From: Pengzhenrongella sicca
Lineage (GTDB): Bacteria > Actinomycetota > Actinomycetes > Actinomycetales > Cellulomonadaceae
DNA: 64,000 nucleotides
Direction of reading: 5' to 3'
NCBI RefSeq assembly: GCF_017569225.1
Contig: NZ_CP071868.1
Location: 3,410,001-3,474,000 of the forward strand
Both the position numbers and the translations under genes were made by a program. Every line of letters starts with the position of its first letter. The first letter of the stretch is position 1. Below the pieces are notes generated by a model that saw nothing but the letters and a program-made list of their open reading frames with translations, searched no databases and was not told the DNA's origin. Of the stretch, positions 34,948 to 43,997 are shown piece by piece.

Positions 34948-36445
34948 ACCGAGCGATGACGAGGTAACGGGGGCCCCGGCGGGGGCCGGGCTGGCGGTCG
35001 CGGGCGCCTCGGTGGATGTGACGTTCGGGCTGTTGCTCGGGCGGGTGTTTGCGGAGGCGGGGGCGGCGTTGGCGCAGGCCGCAGCGGCGGGGTCCTGCAT
35101 CGCGGGGCCGATCGATCAAATCGCGTTGTCCGCCGCGTTGATGGGGCAGGCGCCGGGCTCGCCGTTGGTGGACCTGCTCGAGGGCCTGTCCCCGTCGGAT
35201 GTGCATGATGCGGTGTTGATCGAGGCGATCGCCGCCTGGGAACGCGTCACCTCACTCGCCGCGGCGCGGCAGGGCGAGATGATCGCCGAGCTGGCCCGGC
35301 GCCGGGATGCGCAGCGGTTGGGTGAGTTCGTGGGTGATGAGGTCGCGTCGGTGCTGGTGATGTCCCGGTCGGTGGCGGAGGCGAAGGTCAGTCTCGGGAC
35401 GTCGCTGGCGGCGTGGCCGGCGGTGAATGAGGCGTTGGCGGTTGGGGTGATCGATCACCGCAAGGCCACCGCCCTGGTCGACGGGGTCGGGCACCTGGAC
35501 GACGACGCGGCCGCCGCCGTCCTGGACGCGGTGCTGCCGGTCGCGGCGGGTTTGACGGTGCCGGCGTTGAAGGCGCGCCTGCGCAAGGTCGAGCTGACCG
35601 TGAACCCGGCCGCCGTGGCCGAGCGGCGCGCCCGCGACGCCGCCGACAGGAATGTGCGGGTCAGCCCGGCGCCGGGGGTGATGGCGTGGTTGACCGCGTA
35701 CCTACCCGCCAAGGACGCGATGACCGTGTTCACCGCGATCGACGCCATCGCGGCGTCCGCGGACCCCGCCGACCCGCGCGGGGTGGCGGCGCGGCGCGCG
35801 GACGCCCTGACCGACCTCTGCGCCGACATCCTCACCACCGGCATCGCCCCCACCACCGCACTGCCGGGCGGGGTCTTGAAGACCGAGCACGGTCGTCGAC
35901 CGCACCTGCAGGTGACCGCGGCTGCGACGACGTTGTTGGGGTTGGATGAGGTGCCCGGGGAGTTGGCCGGGTACGGGCCGATCCCGGCGGATCTGGTGCG
36001 GGCGATCGCGGCGGACGCGACGTGGCGGCGGATCTTCACCGACCCCGCCACCGGGTGCGTGACCGGGATCGGGCCGCGCGGGTACCGGCCCGGCGCCGAC
36101 CTGACCGGCACCGTCCTGGCCCGGGACACAACGTGCACGTTCGTGGGGTGCCGGATGCCGGCGTGGCGGTGCGACCTGGACCACCGCGACCCCTACGACC
36201 ACAACCACCCCGACCTCGGCGGGCAGACCTGCGCGGAGAACCTGCACTCGCTGTGTCGCCACCATCACCGGGCCAAGACCTACGGCGGCTGGCACCCCGA
36301 CCTCGACACCACCACCGGCGACACCTGGTGGACCTCACCCACCAAACACCGCTACAAGCGACCGGCCACCGACGTCAATCCCGAGCCGCCGCCACCCGAT
36401 CGGCCCTGGCTCCACGAACCCCAGCCCGACGACCCACCCTTCTGA
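34940..36445 (+). CDS. DUF222 / HNH endonuclease (13E12 family)
   Basis: The 501-residue protein has a long helical DUF222 region (about 45-300) and a C-terminal HNH nuclease domain: CTFVGCRMPAWRCDLDHRDPYDH, then CAENLHSLCRHHHRAKTYGGW, with two CxxxxC-like pairs that would bind zinc and the catalytic His in DLDHR. Such genes are multicopy in actinobacteria and are often called 13E12 repeats; their cellular job is unsettled. The codons differ from the neighbours (more GTTG/TTG and GGG), suggesting a mobile or recently spread gene. It lies in the block that interrupts the usual accE-maf order. Its 3' flank is a tandem repeat. Confidence 0.9.
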   Translation: MFEPSDDEVTGAPAGAGLAVAGASVDVTFGLLLGRVFAEAGAALAQAAAAGSCIAGPIDQIALSAALMGQAPGSPLVDLLEGLSPSDVHDAVLIEAIAAWERVTSLAAARQGEMIAELARRRDAQRLGEFVGDEVASVLVMSRSVAEAKVSLGTSLAAWPAVNEALAVGVIDHRKATALVDGVGHLDDDAAAAVLDAVLPVAAGLTVPALKARLRKVELTVNPAAVAERRARDAADRNVRVSPAPGVMAWLTAYLPAKDAMTVFTAIDAIAASADPADPRGVAARRADALTDLCADILTTGIAPTTALPGGVLKTEHGRRPHLQVTAAATTLLGLDEVPGELAGYGPIPADLVRAIAADATWRRIFTDPATGCVTGIGPRGYRPGADLTGTVLARDTTCTFVGCRMPAWRCDLDHRDPYDHNHPDLGGQTCAENLHSLCRHHHRAKTYGGWHPDLDTTTGDTWWTSPTKHRYKRPATDVNPEPPPPDRPWLHEPQPDDPPF

Positions 36446-36459
36446 ACCGCGAACCCCCT

Positions 36460-36543
36460 CTTCCCGCTGGCCGGTCTTCCCGCCGGCCGGCCCTCTCTCC
36501 GCCGAGCCCTTCTCGCCGCCGGCCGGCCCTCCTCGCCGCCGGC
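36460..36543. repeat. Imperfect tandem repeat CTTC(C/T)CGCCGGCCGGCCCTC
   Basis: Four related units start at 36460, 36476, 36509 and 36531, each a CT-rich stretch followed by (G)CCGCCGGCCGG. The array begins 15 bases past the HNH stop and fills most of the gap before maf. Confidence 0.7.
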
Positions 36544-36575
36544 GCACCCTTCGGCTACCGCGCACGGCGCGCCGG

Positions 36576-36581
36576 TACGCT
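36576..36581 (+). promoter_or_regulatory. Likely -10 element upstream of maf
   Basis: TACGCT ends eight bases before the GTG at 36590; no Shine-Dalgarno is present. Confidence 0.4.
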
Positions 36582-36589
36582 GGCTCGCC

Positions 36590-37234
36590 GTGACCCGACT
36601 GCTGCTCGCCTCCGCCTCCCCCGCCCGACGCGCGACCCTCGCTGCGGCGGGCATCGATGCCCTCGTCGTCTCCTCCGAGGTCGACGAGGAGGCTGTGCTC
36701 GCGGCCGCGCGCGCGCGCTTCGGCACCCTCGAGCCCGCCGACGCCGTCCTCGTCCTCGCGCAGGCCAAGGCCCAGTGGGTGGTCGAGGACCAGGTGGAGT
36801 CCGACGGCGACGACCTGCTCTACCTCGGCTGCGACTCGATGCTCGAGCTCGACGGCGAGATCTTCGGCAAGCCCGCCGACGCGGCACAGGCCACCGCGCG
36901 GTGGCGGACCATGCGCGGCGCCACCGGCGTGCTCCACACCGGGCACTGGCTCATCGACGACCGGGACCCCGCGGCCGGCGGGACCGGCGGGACGCTCGGG
37001 GCGACGTCGTCGACGATCGTGCACTTCGCCGACCTGAGCGACGCCGAGATCGACGCGTACGTCGCGACCGGCGAGCCCCTCGCCGTCGCGGGCGCGTTCA
37101 CGATCGACGGCCTCGGCGGCGCCTTCGTCACCGGGATCGAGGGCGATCACCACGGCGTCGTCGGCATCAGCCTGCCGCTGCTGCGCGGCCTTCTCGCCGA
37201 CGTCGGCGTGGCCATCTCCGACCTCTGGCGCTAG
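36590..37234 (+). CDS. maf: Maf family nucleoside triphosphate pyrophosphatase
   Basis: Maf proteins hydrolyse non-canonical or selected nucleoside triphosphates to monophosphates. The 214-residue protein has the N-terminal SASPARRATLAAAGI (the S-x-S-P-R-R motif is here SASPARR), LGCDSMLELDGEIFGKP with the catalytic Asp and the GKP loop, THIS-region GHWLIDDRD, and the C-terminal AGAFTIDGLGGAFVTGIEGDHHGVVGISL. In actinobacteria maf sits between accE and bccA; here it keeps its place before bccA, while a 6-kb block separates it from accE. The start is GTG at 36590. Confidence 0.93.
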   Translation: MTRLLLASASPARRATLAAAGIDALVVSSEVDEEAVLAAARARFGTLEPADAVLVLAQAKAQWVVEDQVESDGDDLLYLGCDSMLELDGEIFGKPADAAQATARWRTMRGATGVLHTGHWLIDDRDPAAGGTGGTLGATSSTIVHFADLSDAEIDAYVATGEPLAVAGAFTIDGLGGAFVTGIEGDHHGVVGISLPLLRGLLADVGVAISDLWR

Positions 37235-37438
37235 CGCGCTCGAGCCGAACCGCAGCCTCCCCAGGGCACGGCGCGTCCACGGCACCGTTGTGCGGTGAGT
37301 ACAAGTTGGCCCCAGCGAAGTGGACACCTGGCCGCCGTCTTGTGCGGATTCCTCCAAAACCGTCGCCGCTGCCTTGGGGATTCCCCCAATCTTCGGCGCT
37401 TGCAGCGCGCCAGGGCGGACCCGCCCCGCGCCGGGCGT

Positions 37439-37444
37439 TACGGT
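37439..37444 (+). promoter_or_regulatory. Likely -10 element, leaderless bccA
   Basis: TACGGT ends five bases before the GTG at 37450. A separate promoter would let bccA be expressed apart from accD-accE. Confidence 0.45.
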
Positions 37445-37449
37445 GAGCC

Positions 37450-39237
37450 GTGCCCGCCATCTCAAAGGTCCTTGTCGCAAACCGTGGCGAGATCGCCGTC
37501 CGCATCGTCCGGGCCTGCCGCGACGCCGGACTCGCGTCCGTCGCCGTCTACGCCGACCCCGACCGCGAGGCGCTGCACGTGCGCCTCGCCGACGAGGCGT
37601 TCGCGCTCAACGGGATGCGGTCCGCGGAGACCTACCTCGACATCGCCAAGCTGCTCGACGTCGCGCGGCGCGCGGGCGCCGATGCCGTGCACCCGGGCTA
37701 CGGCTTCCTCGCCGAGAACGCAGAGTTCGCGAGCGCCGTCATCGGCGCCGGCCTGACCTGGATCGGCCCGCCGCCGGCCGCCATCGAGGCGCTCGGCGAC
37801 AAGGTCAGCGCGCGGCACATCGCCCAGCGCGCCGGCGCGCCGCTCGTGCCGGGCACGTCGGAGCCCGTCGAGGACCCGGCCGAGATCCACGAGTTCGCCG
37901 CGCAGCACGGCCTGCCCGTCGCCATCAAGGCGGCCTTCGGCGGCGGCGGCCGCGGCCTCAAGGTCGCCCGCACGACCGACGAGATCGACGAGATGTTCGA
38001 GTCCGCCGTGCGCGAGGCGACCGCCGCGTTCGGCCGCGGCGAGTGCTTCGTAGAGCGCTACCTCGAGAACCCCCGGCACGTCGAGACGCAGTGTCTCGCG
38101 GACGCCTACGGGACGGTCGTCGTCGTCTCGACCCGCGACTGCTCGCTCCAGCGCCGGCACCAGAAGCTCGTCGAGGAGGCGCCCGCGCCGTTCCTGTCCG
38201 AGCTGCAGAACAAGCAGCTCGTGACCGCCTCCATCGCGATCCTGCGCGAGGCCGGCTACGTCGGCGCGGGGACCTGCGAGTTCCTCGTCGCGCTCGACGG
38301 CTCGATCTCATTCCTCGAGGTCAACACGCGGCTGCAGGTCGAGCACCCGGTCACCGAGGAGGTCACCGGGATCGACCTCGTGCGCGAGCAGTTCCGCCTC
38401 GCCGCCGGCGAGCCCCTCGGCTACGACCAGGTCACCACACGCGGGCACGCGTTCGAGTTCCGCCTCAACGGCGAGGACCCGGCCGCGAACTTCCTGCCGA
38501 CCCCGGGCCGGGTGAGCCGGTTCCGCCTGCCGACCGGCCCCGGGATCCGCGTCGACTCGGGCATCGTCGAGGGCGACTCCATCTCGGGCGCCTTCGACTC
38601 GATGCTCGCCAAGCTCATCGTGACCGGCGCGACCCGGACCCAGGCCGTGCAGCGTGCCCGCCGCGCGCTCGCCGAGCTGGAGATCGTCGGCATCCCCACC
38701 GTCGTGCCGTTCCACCGCGCGGTGCTCGACGAACCGGCGTTCGTGCCCGCCGACCCGGAGCAACCGTTCACCATCCACACCCGCTGGATCGAGACCGAGT
38801 TCGCCGACCGCCTCGCCGGGCTGCGCGCCGATCCCGAGACGTCCGCGCCGTCGTCGGCGGACGACGAGCCCGAGCCGGTCCTGACCGAGCGCGTCGTCGT
38901 CGAGGTCGGCGGCAAGCGGCTCGAGGTCGTCATCCCGGCGGGCCTGTCGCTCGGCCGCCGCTCCCCCGGGGCCCGGCGTCCGGTCCGGCGCACCCCGACC
39001 CGGTCCGCGGCGGTCGCGTCGGGCACCGAGCTGTGCTCGCCGATGACCGGCACGATCGTCAAGGTCGCGGTCGCCGACGGTGTGGACGTCGCCGAGGGCG
39101 ACCTGGTCGTCGTGCTCGAGGCGATGAAGATGGAGCAGCCACTGCTCGCCCACCGCGCCGGGCGCATCTCGGGCCTCGCTGCCGGCGTGGGCGCCAGCGT
39201 CGGCGCCGGCACGCTGATCTGCGACATCGTCGGCTGA
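37450..39237 (+). CDS. bccA: Acyl-CoA carboxylase alpha subunit (biotin carboxylase + BCCP)
   Basis: The 595-residue protein joins biotin carboxylase (residues 1-450) to a biotin carrier domain. The carboxylase start is [21 protein letters not shown]; the ATP-grasp loop is [14 protein letters not shown], catalytic residues lie in [24 protein letters not shown], and [10 protein letters not shown] is the conserved early motif. After a Pro/Arg-rich linker (about 495-520) the carrier domain runs [10 protein letters not shown]...[14 protein letters not shown], with the biotinylated Lys in EAMKM. It supplies carboxybiotin to AccD and is itself biotinylated by the BirA encoded 10 kb upstream. The NUDIX gene follows after eight bases. 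Confidence 0.96.
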
Positions 39238-39245
39238 TCGGCGCC

Positions 39246-39857
39246 GTGCCAGCACCGTCCGGGCCGCCAGCACCAGCGGAGCCACCCACGCCAGCCGGGC
39301 CGCCCGGCCCGACGCGCCCGCCCGGCCCGTTCCATCGGCACGCGGGCGACGGCTGGGCGCTGTGCGGCCAGGGCCATCGGCACTGGGGCCTGCACGGCGC
39401 CGCCGGGCTGCTGCTGGCGCGGCGCGGCGCCGACGGCACGGCCGACGCCGTCGTGCTCCAGCACCGCGCGCTGTGGAGCGACCTCGGCGGCACCTGGGGT
39501 TTCCCCGGCGGCGCGCTCGCCCCCGGCGAGTCGGCTCAGAGCGGCGCGCTGCGCGAGGCCGCCGAGGAGGCCGGGATCCCGGCCGCCGCGGTCCGCCTGC
39601 GCGGCGCCGTCGTGCTCGACCACGGCGGCTGGACCTACACGACCGTGCTCGCCGATGCGCTCGTGCCGTTCGAGCCGGCGGCCACCGACGCCGAGAGCGT
39701 CGAGGTGCGCTGGGTGGGGCTCAACGACGTCGAGCGGCTCCCGCTGCTGCCCGCGTTCGGCGCGGCGTGGGGCCACCTGCGCGAGCTGATCGAGCGACCC
39801 GCGGACTCGCCGCCGGGCACCGGTCCGACGCCGGACGGCGCCGCGCGTCCGACGTGA
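39246..39857 (+). CDS. NUDIX hydrolase
   Basis: The 203-residue protein has a Pro-rich head (VPAPSGPPAPAEPPTPAGPP) and then a NUDIX domain. The NUDIX box GX5EX7REUXEEXGU is intact as GGALAPGESAQSGALREAAEEAGI at about residue 90. The preceding WGLHGAAGLLLAR and TWGFPGG are typical. The substrate is unknown. The GTG at 39246 lies eight bases past the bccA stop, so it is probably cotranscribed with bccA; a start further in, near the NUDIX domain, cannot be excluded. Confidence 0.85.
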   Translation: MPAPSGPPAPAEPPTPAGPPGPTRPPGPFHRHAGDGWALCGQGHRHWGLHGAAGLLLARRGADGTADAVVLQHRALWSDLGGTWGFPGGALAPGESAQSGALREAAEEAGIPAAAVRLRGAVVLDHGGWTYTTVLADALVPFEPAATDAESVEVRWVGLNDVERLPLLPAFGAAWGHLRELIERPADSPPGTGPTPDGAARPT

Positions 39858-39890
39858 GGACCGTCACGTCGCGGGCGCCCCGCCGTCGGG

Positions 39891-39922
39891 TAGTCTCCGA
39901 TGGTTAGGTAAGGCGATCCTCA
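39891..39922 (+). promoter_or_regulatory. Promoter with DtxR/IdeR-like iron box before efeU
   Basis: TAGTCT (39891-39896) is a likely -10. Seven bases on, TTAGGTAAGGCGATCCTCA (39904-39922) matches the DtxR/IdeR consensus TTAGGTTAGGCTAACCTAA at 15 of 19 positions and covers the expected transcription start. Iron-bound repressor there would block transcription of efeUOB. The leader to the ATG is about 70 bases. Confidence 0.75.
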
Positions 39923-39971
39923 CCCGCGTGGCGCGGAGGGGCACGCCGTCCCGTCACCCCGAGAGAGCCCC

Positions 39972-40817
39972 ATGGTCGCCAACTACCTGATCGGTCTGCG
40001 CGAAGGCCTCGAGGCCGCGCTCGTCGTCGGCATCCTCGTCGCCTACCTGGTCAAGTCGGGGCGCCGCGACCTGCTGCCGCAGGTGTGGCTCGGCGTCGGC
40101 CTCGCGGTCGTCGTCTCCCTCGGCTTCGGCGCCGCCCTGACCTACGGGCCCCAGTGCCTGACGTTCACGGCGCAAGAGGCGATCGGCGGGACGCTGTCGA
40201 TCGCGGCCGTCGGGCTCGTCACCTGGATGATCTTCTGGATGGGCCGGACCGCGCGGCACCTGCGGGCGGACCTGCAGCACAAGCTCGACGACGCGATCAG
40301 CGCCGGGCGCTGGGCCGTGCTCGTGATGGCGCTGCTCGCCGTCGGGCGCGAGGGGCTTGAGACGGCGCTGTTCCTGTGGGCCGCCGCGTCCGCCACGGGC
40401 TCGTCGACCCGGCCGCTGGTCGGCGCCGCGCTCGGCCTCGGGACCGCCCTGGTGCTCGGCTGGCTGATCTACCGCGGCGCGCTCCGGCTCAACCTGCGGG
40501 TGTTCTTCGCCTGGACGGGGATCTTCCTGATCGTCGTCGCCGGCGGCGTCCTCGCGTACGGCGTGCACGACCTGCAGGAGGCCGGGATCCTGCCCGGCCT
40601 GACGAACCTCGCGTTCGACGTCTCTGCCGCCGTCCCGCCGTCCAGCTGGTACGGCACGCTCCTCAAGGGCGTCTTCAACTTCTCCCCCGCCACGACCTGG
40701 CTCGAGCTCATCGTCTGGGTCGCCTACGTGAGCGTGACCCTGACCCTGTTCGTGCGCAGCGTCTGGTTCAACCACCCGGCGCCCCGCCCTGCTGCCCAGC
40801 TGCACCCCGCCACCTGA
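39972..40817 (+). CDS. efeU: Iron permease EfeU (FTR1 family)
   Basis: EfeU is the membrane channel of the EfeUOB ferrous/ferric iron importer. The 281-residue protein has seven hydrophobic helices and the two iron-binding REGLE motifs of FTR1 proteins: LREGLEAALVVG near residue 9 in helix 1 and VGREGLETALFLW near residue 120 in helix 4. The ATG at 39972 is preceded by GAGAGAG. It is first in efeU-efeO-efeB and is controlled by the iron box just upstream. Family length and order are normal. Confidence 0.95.
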   Translation: MVANYLIGLREGLEAALVVGILVAYLVKSGRRDLLPQVWLGVGLAVVVSLGFGAALTYGPQCLTFTAQEAIGGTLSIAAVGLVTWMIFWMGRTARHLRADLQHKLDDAISAGRWAVLVMALLAVGREGLETALFLWAAASATGSSTRPLVGAALGLGTALVLGWLIYRGALRLNLRVFFAWTGIFLIVVAGGVLAYGVHDLQEAGILPGLTNLAFDVSAAVPPSSWYGTLLKGVFNFSPATTWLELIVWVAYVSVTLTLFVRSVWFNHPAPRPAAQLHPAT

Positions 40818-40845
40818 CCGCTGCACCCACCACGGAGGAACTCCC

Positions 40846-42039
40846 ATGCCCGCACCCAGGACTCGCGCCGTCGTCGCGGCCACAGCCCTGCTGGCCACGC
40901 TCGTCGCCTGCACCCCGAACGACACCTCGACTCCGGACGGCACGAGCGGCGCCGCCACGCTGACGGTCGACTCGAGCGCCGACGCGTGCGTGCTCTCGGG
41001 CGACACCGCGCCGTCGGGCAACGTGGTGTTCGAGGTGACCAACTCGGGCGACGAGGTGACGGAGTTCTACCTGCTGGCCGAGGACGGACTGCAGATCCTC
41101 TCCGAGGTCGAGAACATCGGCCCGGGGATCACGCGCGACCTCGTGCTCGTGGCCCGCCCCGGCAGCTACCAGACGGCGTGCAAGCCCGGCATGGTCGGTG
41201 AGGGCATCCGGGCCGACTTCACCGTCACCGACTCGGGCGCACAGGTCGGCCCGACCGGCGCCGTCGCCGACCAACTCGAGGTCGCGACCACGAACTACGT
41301 CGCGTACGTCAAGGACCAGACCGAGCAGCTGCTCACCGCGACCGAAGCCTTCGCGGCGTCCTACACCGCGGGCGACGACGACGCAGCGCGGGCCGCGTAC
41401 GCGCCGACCCGCGTGCACTGGGAGCGGATCGAGCCGGTCGCGGAGTCGTTCGGCGACCTCGACCCGCGGATGGACCTGCGTGAGGCCGACGTCGAGGCGG
41501 GCGCCGAGTGGACCGGCTGGCACCTGCTCGAGAAGGACCTGTGGGCGCCCGTCGCCGCGGACAACGGCGGCGCCGAGTACGTCCCGCTCACGCCGGAGCA
41601 GCGGAGCACCTACGCGGCCCAGCTCGTCGCGGACACCCAGGAGCTCTACGACCGGGTGCACAGCGACGAGTTCACGCTGACCGCCGACCAGATCGGCAAC
41701 GGCGCGAAGAGCCTGCTCGACGAGGTCGCCACGGGCAAGGTCACCGGCGAGGAGGAGGCCTGGTCGCACACGGACCTCTGGGACTTCCAGGCCAACGTCG
41801 ACGGCGCCAAGGTGGGCTACGCGGGCCTGCGCGACGTCGTCGCGGCCAAGGACGCCGACCTCGCCGCGACCCTGGACGAGCGGTTCGAGCAGGTCCAGGC
41901 GCTGCTCGACGCGCAGCGCGTGGGCGACGGGTTCGCGCTGTACACGGACCTGACCGAGGACGAGATCAAGGCCCTCGCGGCCTCGGTCGACGCGCTCGGC
42001 GAGCCGCTCTCGCGCCTGACCTCCGCCGTCGTGCTCTAG
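40846..42039 (+). CDS. efeO: EfeO, iron-uptake lipoprotein (cupredoxin + M75 domain)
   Basis: EfeO is the extracellular part of the iron importer. The 397-residue protein begins with a lipoprotein signal (RTRAVVAATALLATLVAC) whose lipobox is LVAC, so it is lipid-anchored. Residues about 40-125 form a cupredoxin-like domain (VTNSGDEVTEFYLLAEDGLQILSEVENIGPG), and residues 140-390 the M75 imelysin-like domain with the metal motif HxxE in RVHWERIEPVAE. The start has GGAGGAACTCCC before the ATG, a good ribosome site. It lies 28 bases after efeU. Confidence 0.95.
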   Translation: MPAPRTRAVVAATALLATLVACTPNDTSTPDGTSGAATLTVDSSADACVLSGDTAPSGNVVFEVTNSGDEVTEFYLLAEDGLQILSEVENIGPGITRDLVLVARPGSYQTACKPGMVGEGIRADFTVTDSGAQVGPTGAVADQLEVATTNYVAYVKDQTEQLLTATEAFAASYTAGDDDAARAAYAPTRVHWERIEPVAESFGDLDPRMDLREADVEAGAEWTGWHLLEKDLWAPVAADNGGAEYVPLTPEQRSTYAAQLVADTQELYDRVHSDEFTLTADQIGNGAKSLLDEVATGKVTGEEEAWSHTDLWDFQANVDGAKVGYAGLRDVVAAKDADLAATLDERFEQVQALLDAQRVGDGFALYTDLTEDEIKALAASVDALGEPLSRLTSAVVL

Positions 42040-42050
42040 CGAGGCGCCCG

Positions 42051-43412
42051 ATGCCCAGGATCACGCGCCGCGACCGGAGCGACGCCCCGTCGAGCCCCGC
42101 CGCCACTCCCGGGATCTCGCGCCGCGCCGTCCTCGGCCTCGCCGGGGCCGGCGCGGCGACCGCCGGCCTCGGCGTGGCCGGCGGCTTCGCGGCCGCGCGC
42201 GCGGGCGCCGACGCGGCCGGCCCGGCGGGTCCAGCCCGCAGCTACGCGTTCGCCGGCGAGCACCAGGCCGGCATCGTGACGCCCGCGCAGGATCGCCTGC
42301 ACTTCGCGAGCTGGGACCTCACCACCACCTCGCGCGAGGAGGTGGTCGCCCTGCTGCGGCGGTGGACCGCGGCGGCGGCCCGGATGACCCAGGGGCTGCC
42401 CGCGGGCGAGTTCGGCCCCGACTCCGGCCCGTACGACGCGCCGCCGGACGACACCGGCGAGGCCGCGAACCTCGACGCGTCCGGACTGACGCTCACGTTC
42501 GGCTTCGGCCGGAGCCTGTTCGTCGGAGCCGACGGCGCGGACCGCTTCGGGCTGGCCGGCCGGCTCCCCGCGGCCCTCGCCGACCTGCCGCACTTCCCCG
42601 GCGATGTGCTCGAGCCGGGGCGCACGGGCGGCGACCTCGCCGTCCAGGCGTGCGCCGACGACCCGCAGGTCGCCGTGCACGCGATCCGCAACCTGTCCCG
42701 GCTCGCGTTCGGCACAGCCTCCGTGCGGTGGAGCCAGCTCGGGTACGGGCGCACGTCGTCGACGTCGACGGCGCAGCGCACCCCGCGCAACCTGTTCGGG
42801 TTCAAAGACGGCACGGCGAACCTCAAGCTCGAGGAGCCCGAGCTGGTCGATGACCACGTCTGGGTCGCGGCCGACGACGACGCGGACGAGGGCACGGACA
42901 GCCGGTGGATGGCCGGCGGCTCCTACCTCGTCTCGCGGCGGATCCGCATGACGATCGAGACCTGGGACCGGTCCTCGCTGCGCGAGCAGGAGGCGATCGT
43001 GGGCCGGACCAAGGGCGACGGCGCGCCGCTGTCGGGCGGCACGGAGTTCACCGAGCCCGACCTCGCCGCGACGGGCCGCGGGGACGTCCCGCTGATCGCG
43101 ACCGACTCACACGTGCGGCTCGCGCACCCGACGAGCAACGCCGGCGCGCGGATGCTGCGCCGCGGCTACAACTACACCGACGGGTCCGACGGGCTGGGGC
43201 GCCTCGACGCCGGGCTGTTCTTCCTCGCGTACGTGCGCGATCCGCGCACGCAGTACACGCCCATGCAGACCGTGCTCGCGCGCGACGACGCGATGAGCGA
43301 GTACCTGCGGCACACCGGCTCGGGCCTGTGGGCCGTGCCGCCGGGGGTCGCCAGCGGTGCGACGATGGGCACCGCCGACGGCGCGTACATCGGGCAGGGC
43401 CTGTTCACCTGA
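42051..43412 (+). CDS. efeB: EfeB, Tat-exported DyP-type heme peroxidase
   Basis: EfeB is a dye-decolorizing peroxidase that helps oxidise ferrous iron or release iron from heme. The 453-residue precursor carries a twin-arginine signal (SRRAVLGLAGAGAATAGLGVAGGFAA) near residue 27. The DyP signature GxxDG is FGFKDGTANLK, with the catalytic Asp and nearby Arg; the proximal heme histidine is likely in DSHVRLAHP, and RGYNYTDGSDGLGRLDAGLFFLAYVRDP is the conserved late segment. It is the third gene of efeUOB, 11 bases after efeO. A short hairpin covers its stop codon. Confidence 0.95.
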   Translation: MPRITRRDRSDAPSSPAATPGISRRAVLGLAGAGAATAGLGVAGGFAAARAGADAAGPAGPARSYAFAGEHQAGIVTPAQDRLHFASWDLTTTSREEVVALLRRWTAAAARMTQGLPAGEFGPDSGPYDAPPDDTGEAANLDASGLTLTFGFGRSLFVGADGADRFGLAGRLPAALADLPHFPGDVLEPGRTGGDLAVQACADDPQVAVHAIRNLSRLAFGTASVRWSQLGYGRTSSTSTAQRTPRNLFGFKDGTANLKLEEPELVDDHVWVAADDDADEGTDSRWMAGGSYLVSRRIRMTIETWDRSSLREQEAIVGRTKGDGAPLSGGTEFTEPDLAATGRGDVPLIATDSHVRLAHPTSNAGARMLRRGYNYTDGSDGLGRLDAGLFFLAYVRDPRTQYTPMQTVLARDDAMSEYLRHTGSGLWAVPPGVASGATMGTADGAYIGQGLFT

Positions 43413-43429
43413 GCGGGAGCGGCCCGCTC
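43411..43429 (+). terminator. Small hairpin at the efeB stop codon
   Basis: GAGCGGG (43411-43417) pairs with CCCGCTC (43423-43429) over a 5-base loop, and the left arm starts inside the TGA stop. No T-tract follows. Confidence 0.4.
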
Positions 43430-43499
43430 GTCGCGACGCCGCACCCGCACCGGCATGACGCCTGCATTGGCACCGTGAAAGCACCCACCGAGGAGCCCC

Positions 43500-43997
43500 G
43501 TGCACCTGACCCTGCCCTTCCCCGAGGCCGTCGAGCTCGCGCTGCAGGGTGCGGCGCTGCCGCCCCTGGTGCGATCCGTCGCGTGCACGGGAGCGACGAT
43601 CCGCGCCGACATCGACCTGCGCGCCGTGCCCTCGCCGCCGTTCGCGCTGCGCGCCGTGGCGGCGGTCGCCCCGATCGTCCACGTGGAGGCGACGTTCCGC
43701 TCCTTCGCCGCGGGCGCGGCGACGTTCGACCTGGCGGTGCGCGCCGGCTCCGTACCCGTCCAGCGGGTGCTCAACCAGCTGACGGGGCTGCTGAACTCGG
43801 CGCTGCGCGCCCAGCACGTGCCCGACGGGCTCGTGACGGTGCGCCAGGGCGCGGCCGGCGAGCTGCTCGCGGTGCTCGACCTGCAGGCCGGCGTGGCGCT
43901 GCGCACCCGGGGCGTCACGCTCACGCACTGCGCCCTCACCGAGGGCGTGTTCGAGGTCGCTGCGACGGTGCGCGACTTCACCCTCCGCGCCACCTGA
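43500..43997 (+). CDS. Unknown protein downstream of efeUOB
   Basis: I do not recognise this 165-residue product. It has no signal peptide or clear membrane helix. The sequence is rich in Ala/Val/Leu with alternating patterns (ATIRADIDLRAVPSPPFALRAVAAVAPIVHVEATF) that suggest beta-strands, perhaps two related halves. There is one Cys in VACTG and one in THCALTEG. The GTG at 43500 follows AGGAG by six bases, so translation looks genuine. It lies 87 bases past efeB and may share its iron control, or may be a separate gene. Its 3' flank is a GTTCGACGAG repeat array. Confidence 0.6.
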   Translation: MHLTLPFPEAVELALQGAALPPLVRSVACTGATIRADIDLRAVPSPPFALRAVAAVAPIVHVEATFRSFAAGAATFDLAVRAGSVPVQRVLNQLTGLLNSALRAQHVPDGLVTVRQGAAGELLAVLDLQAGVALRTRGVTLTHCALTEGVFEVAATVRDFTLRAT

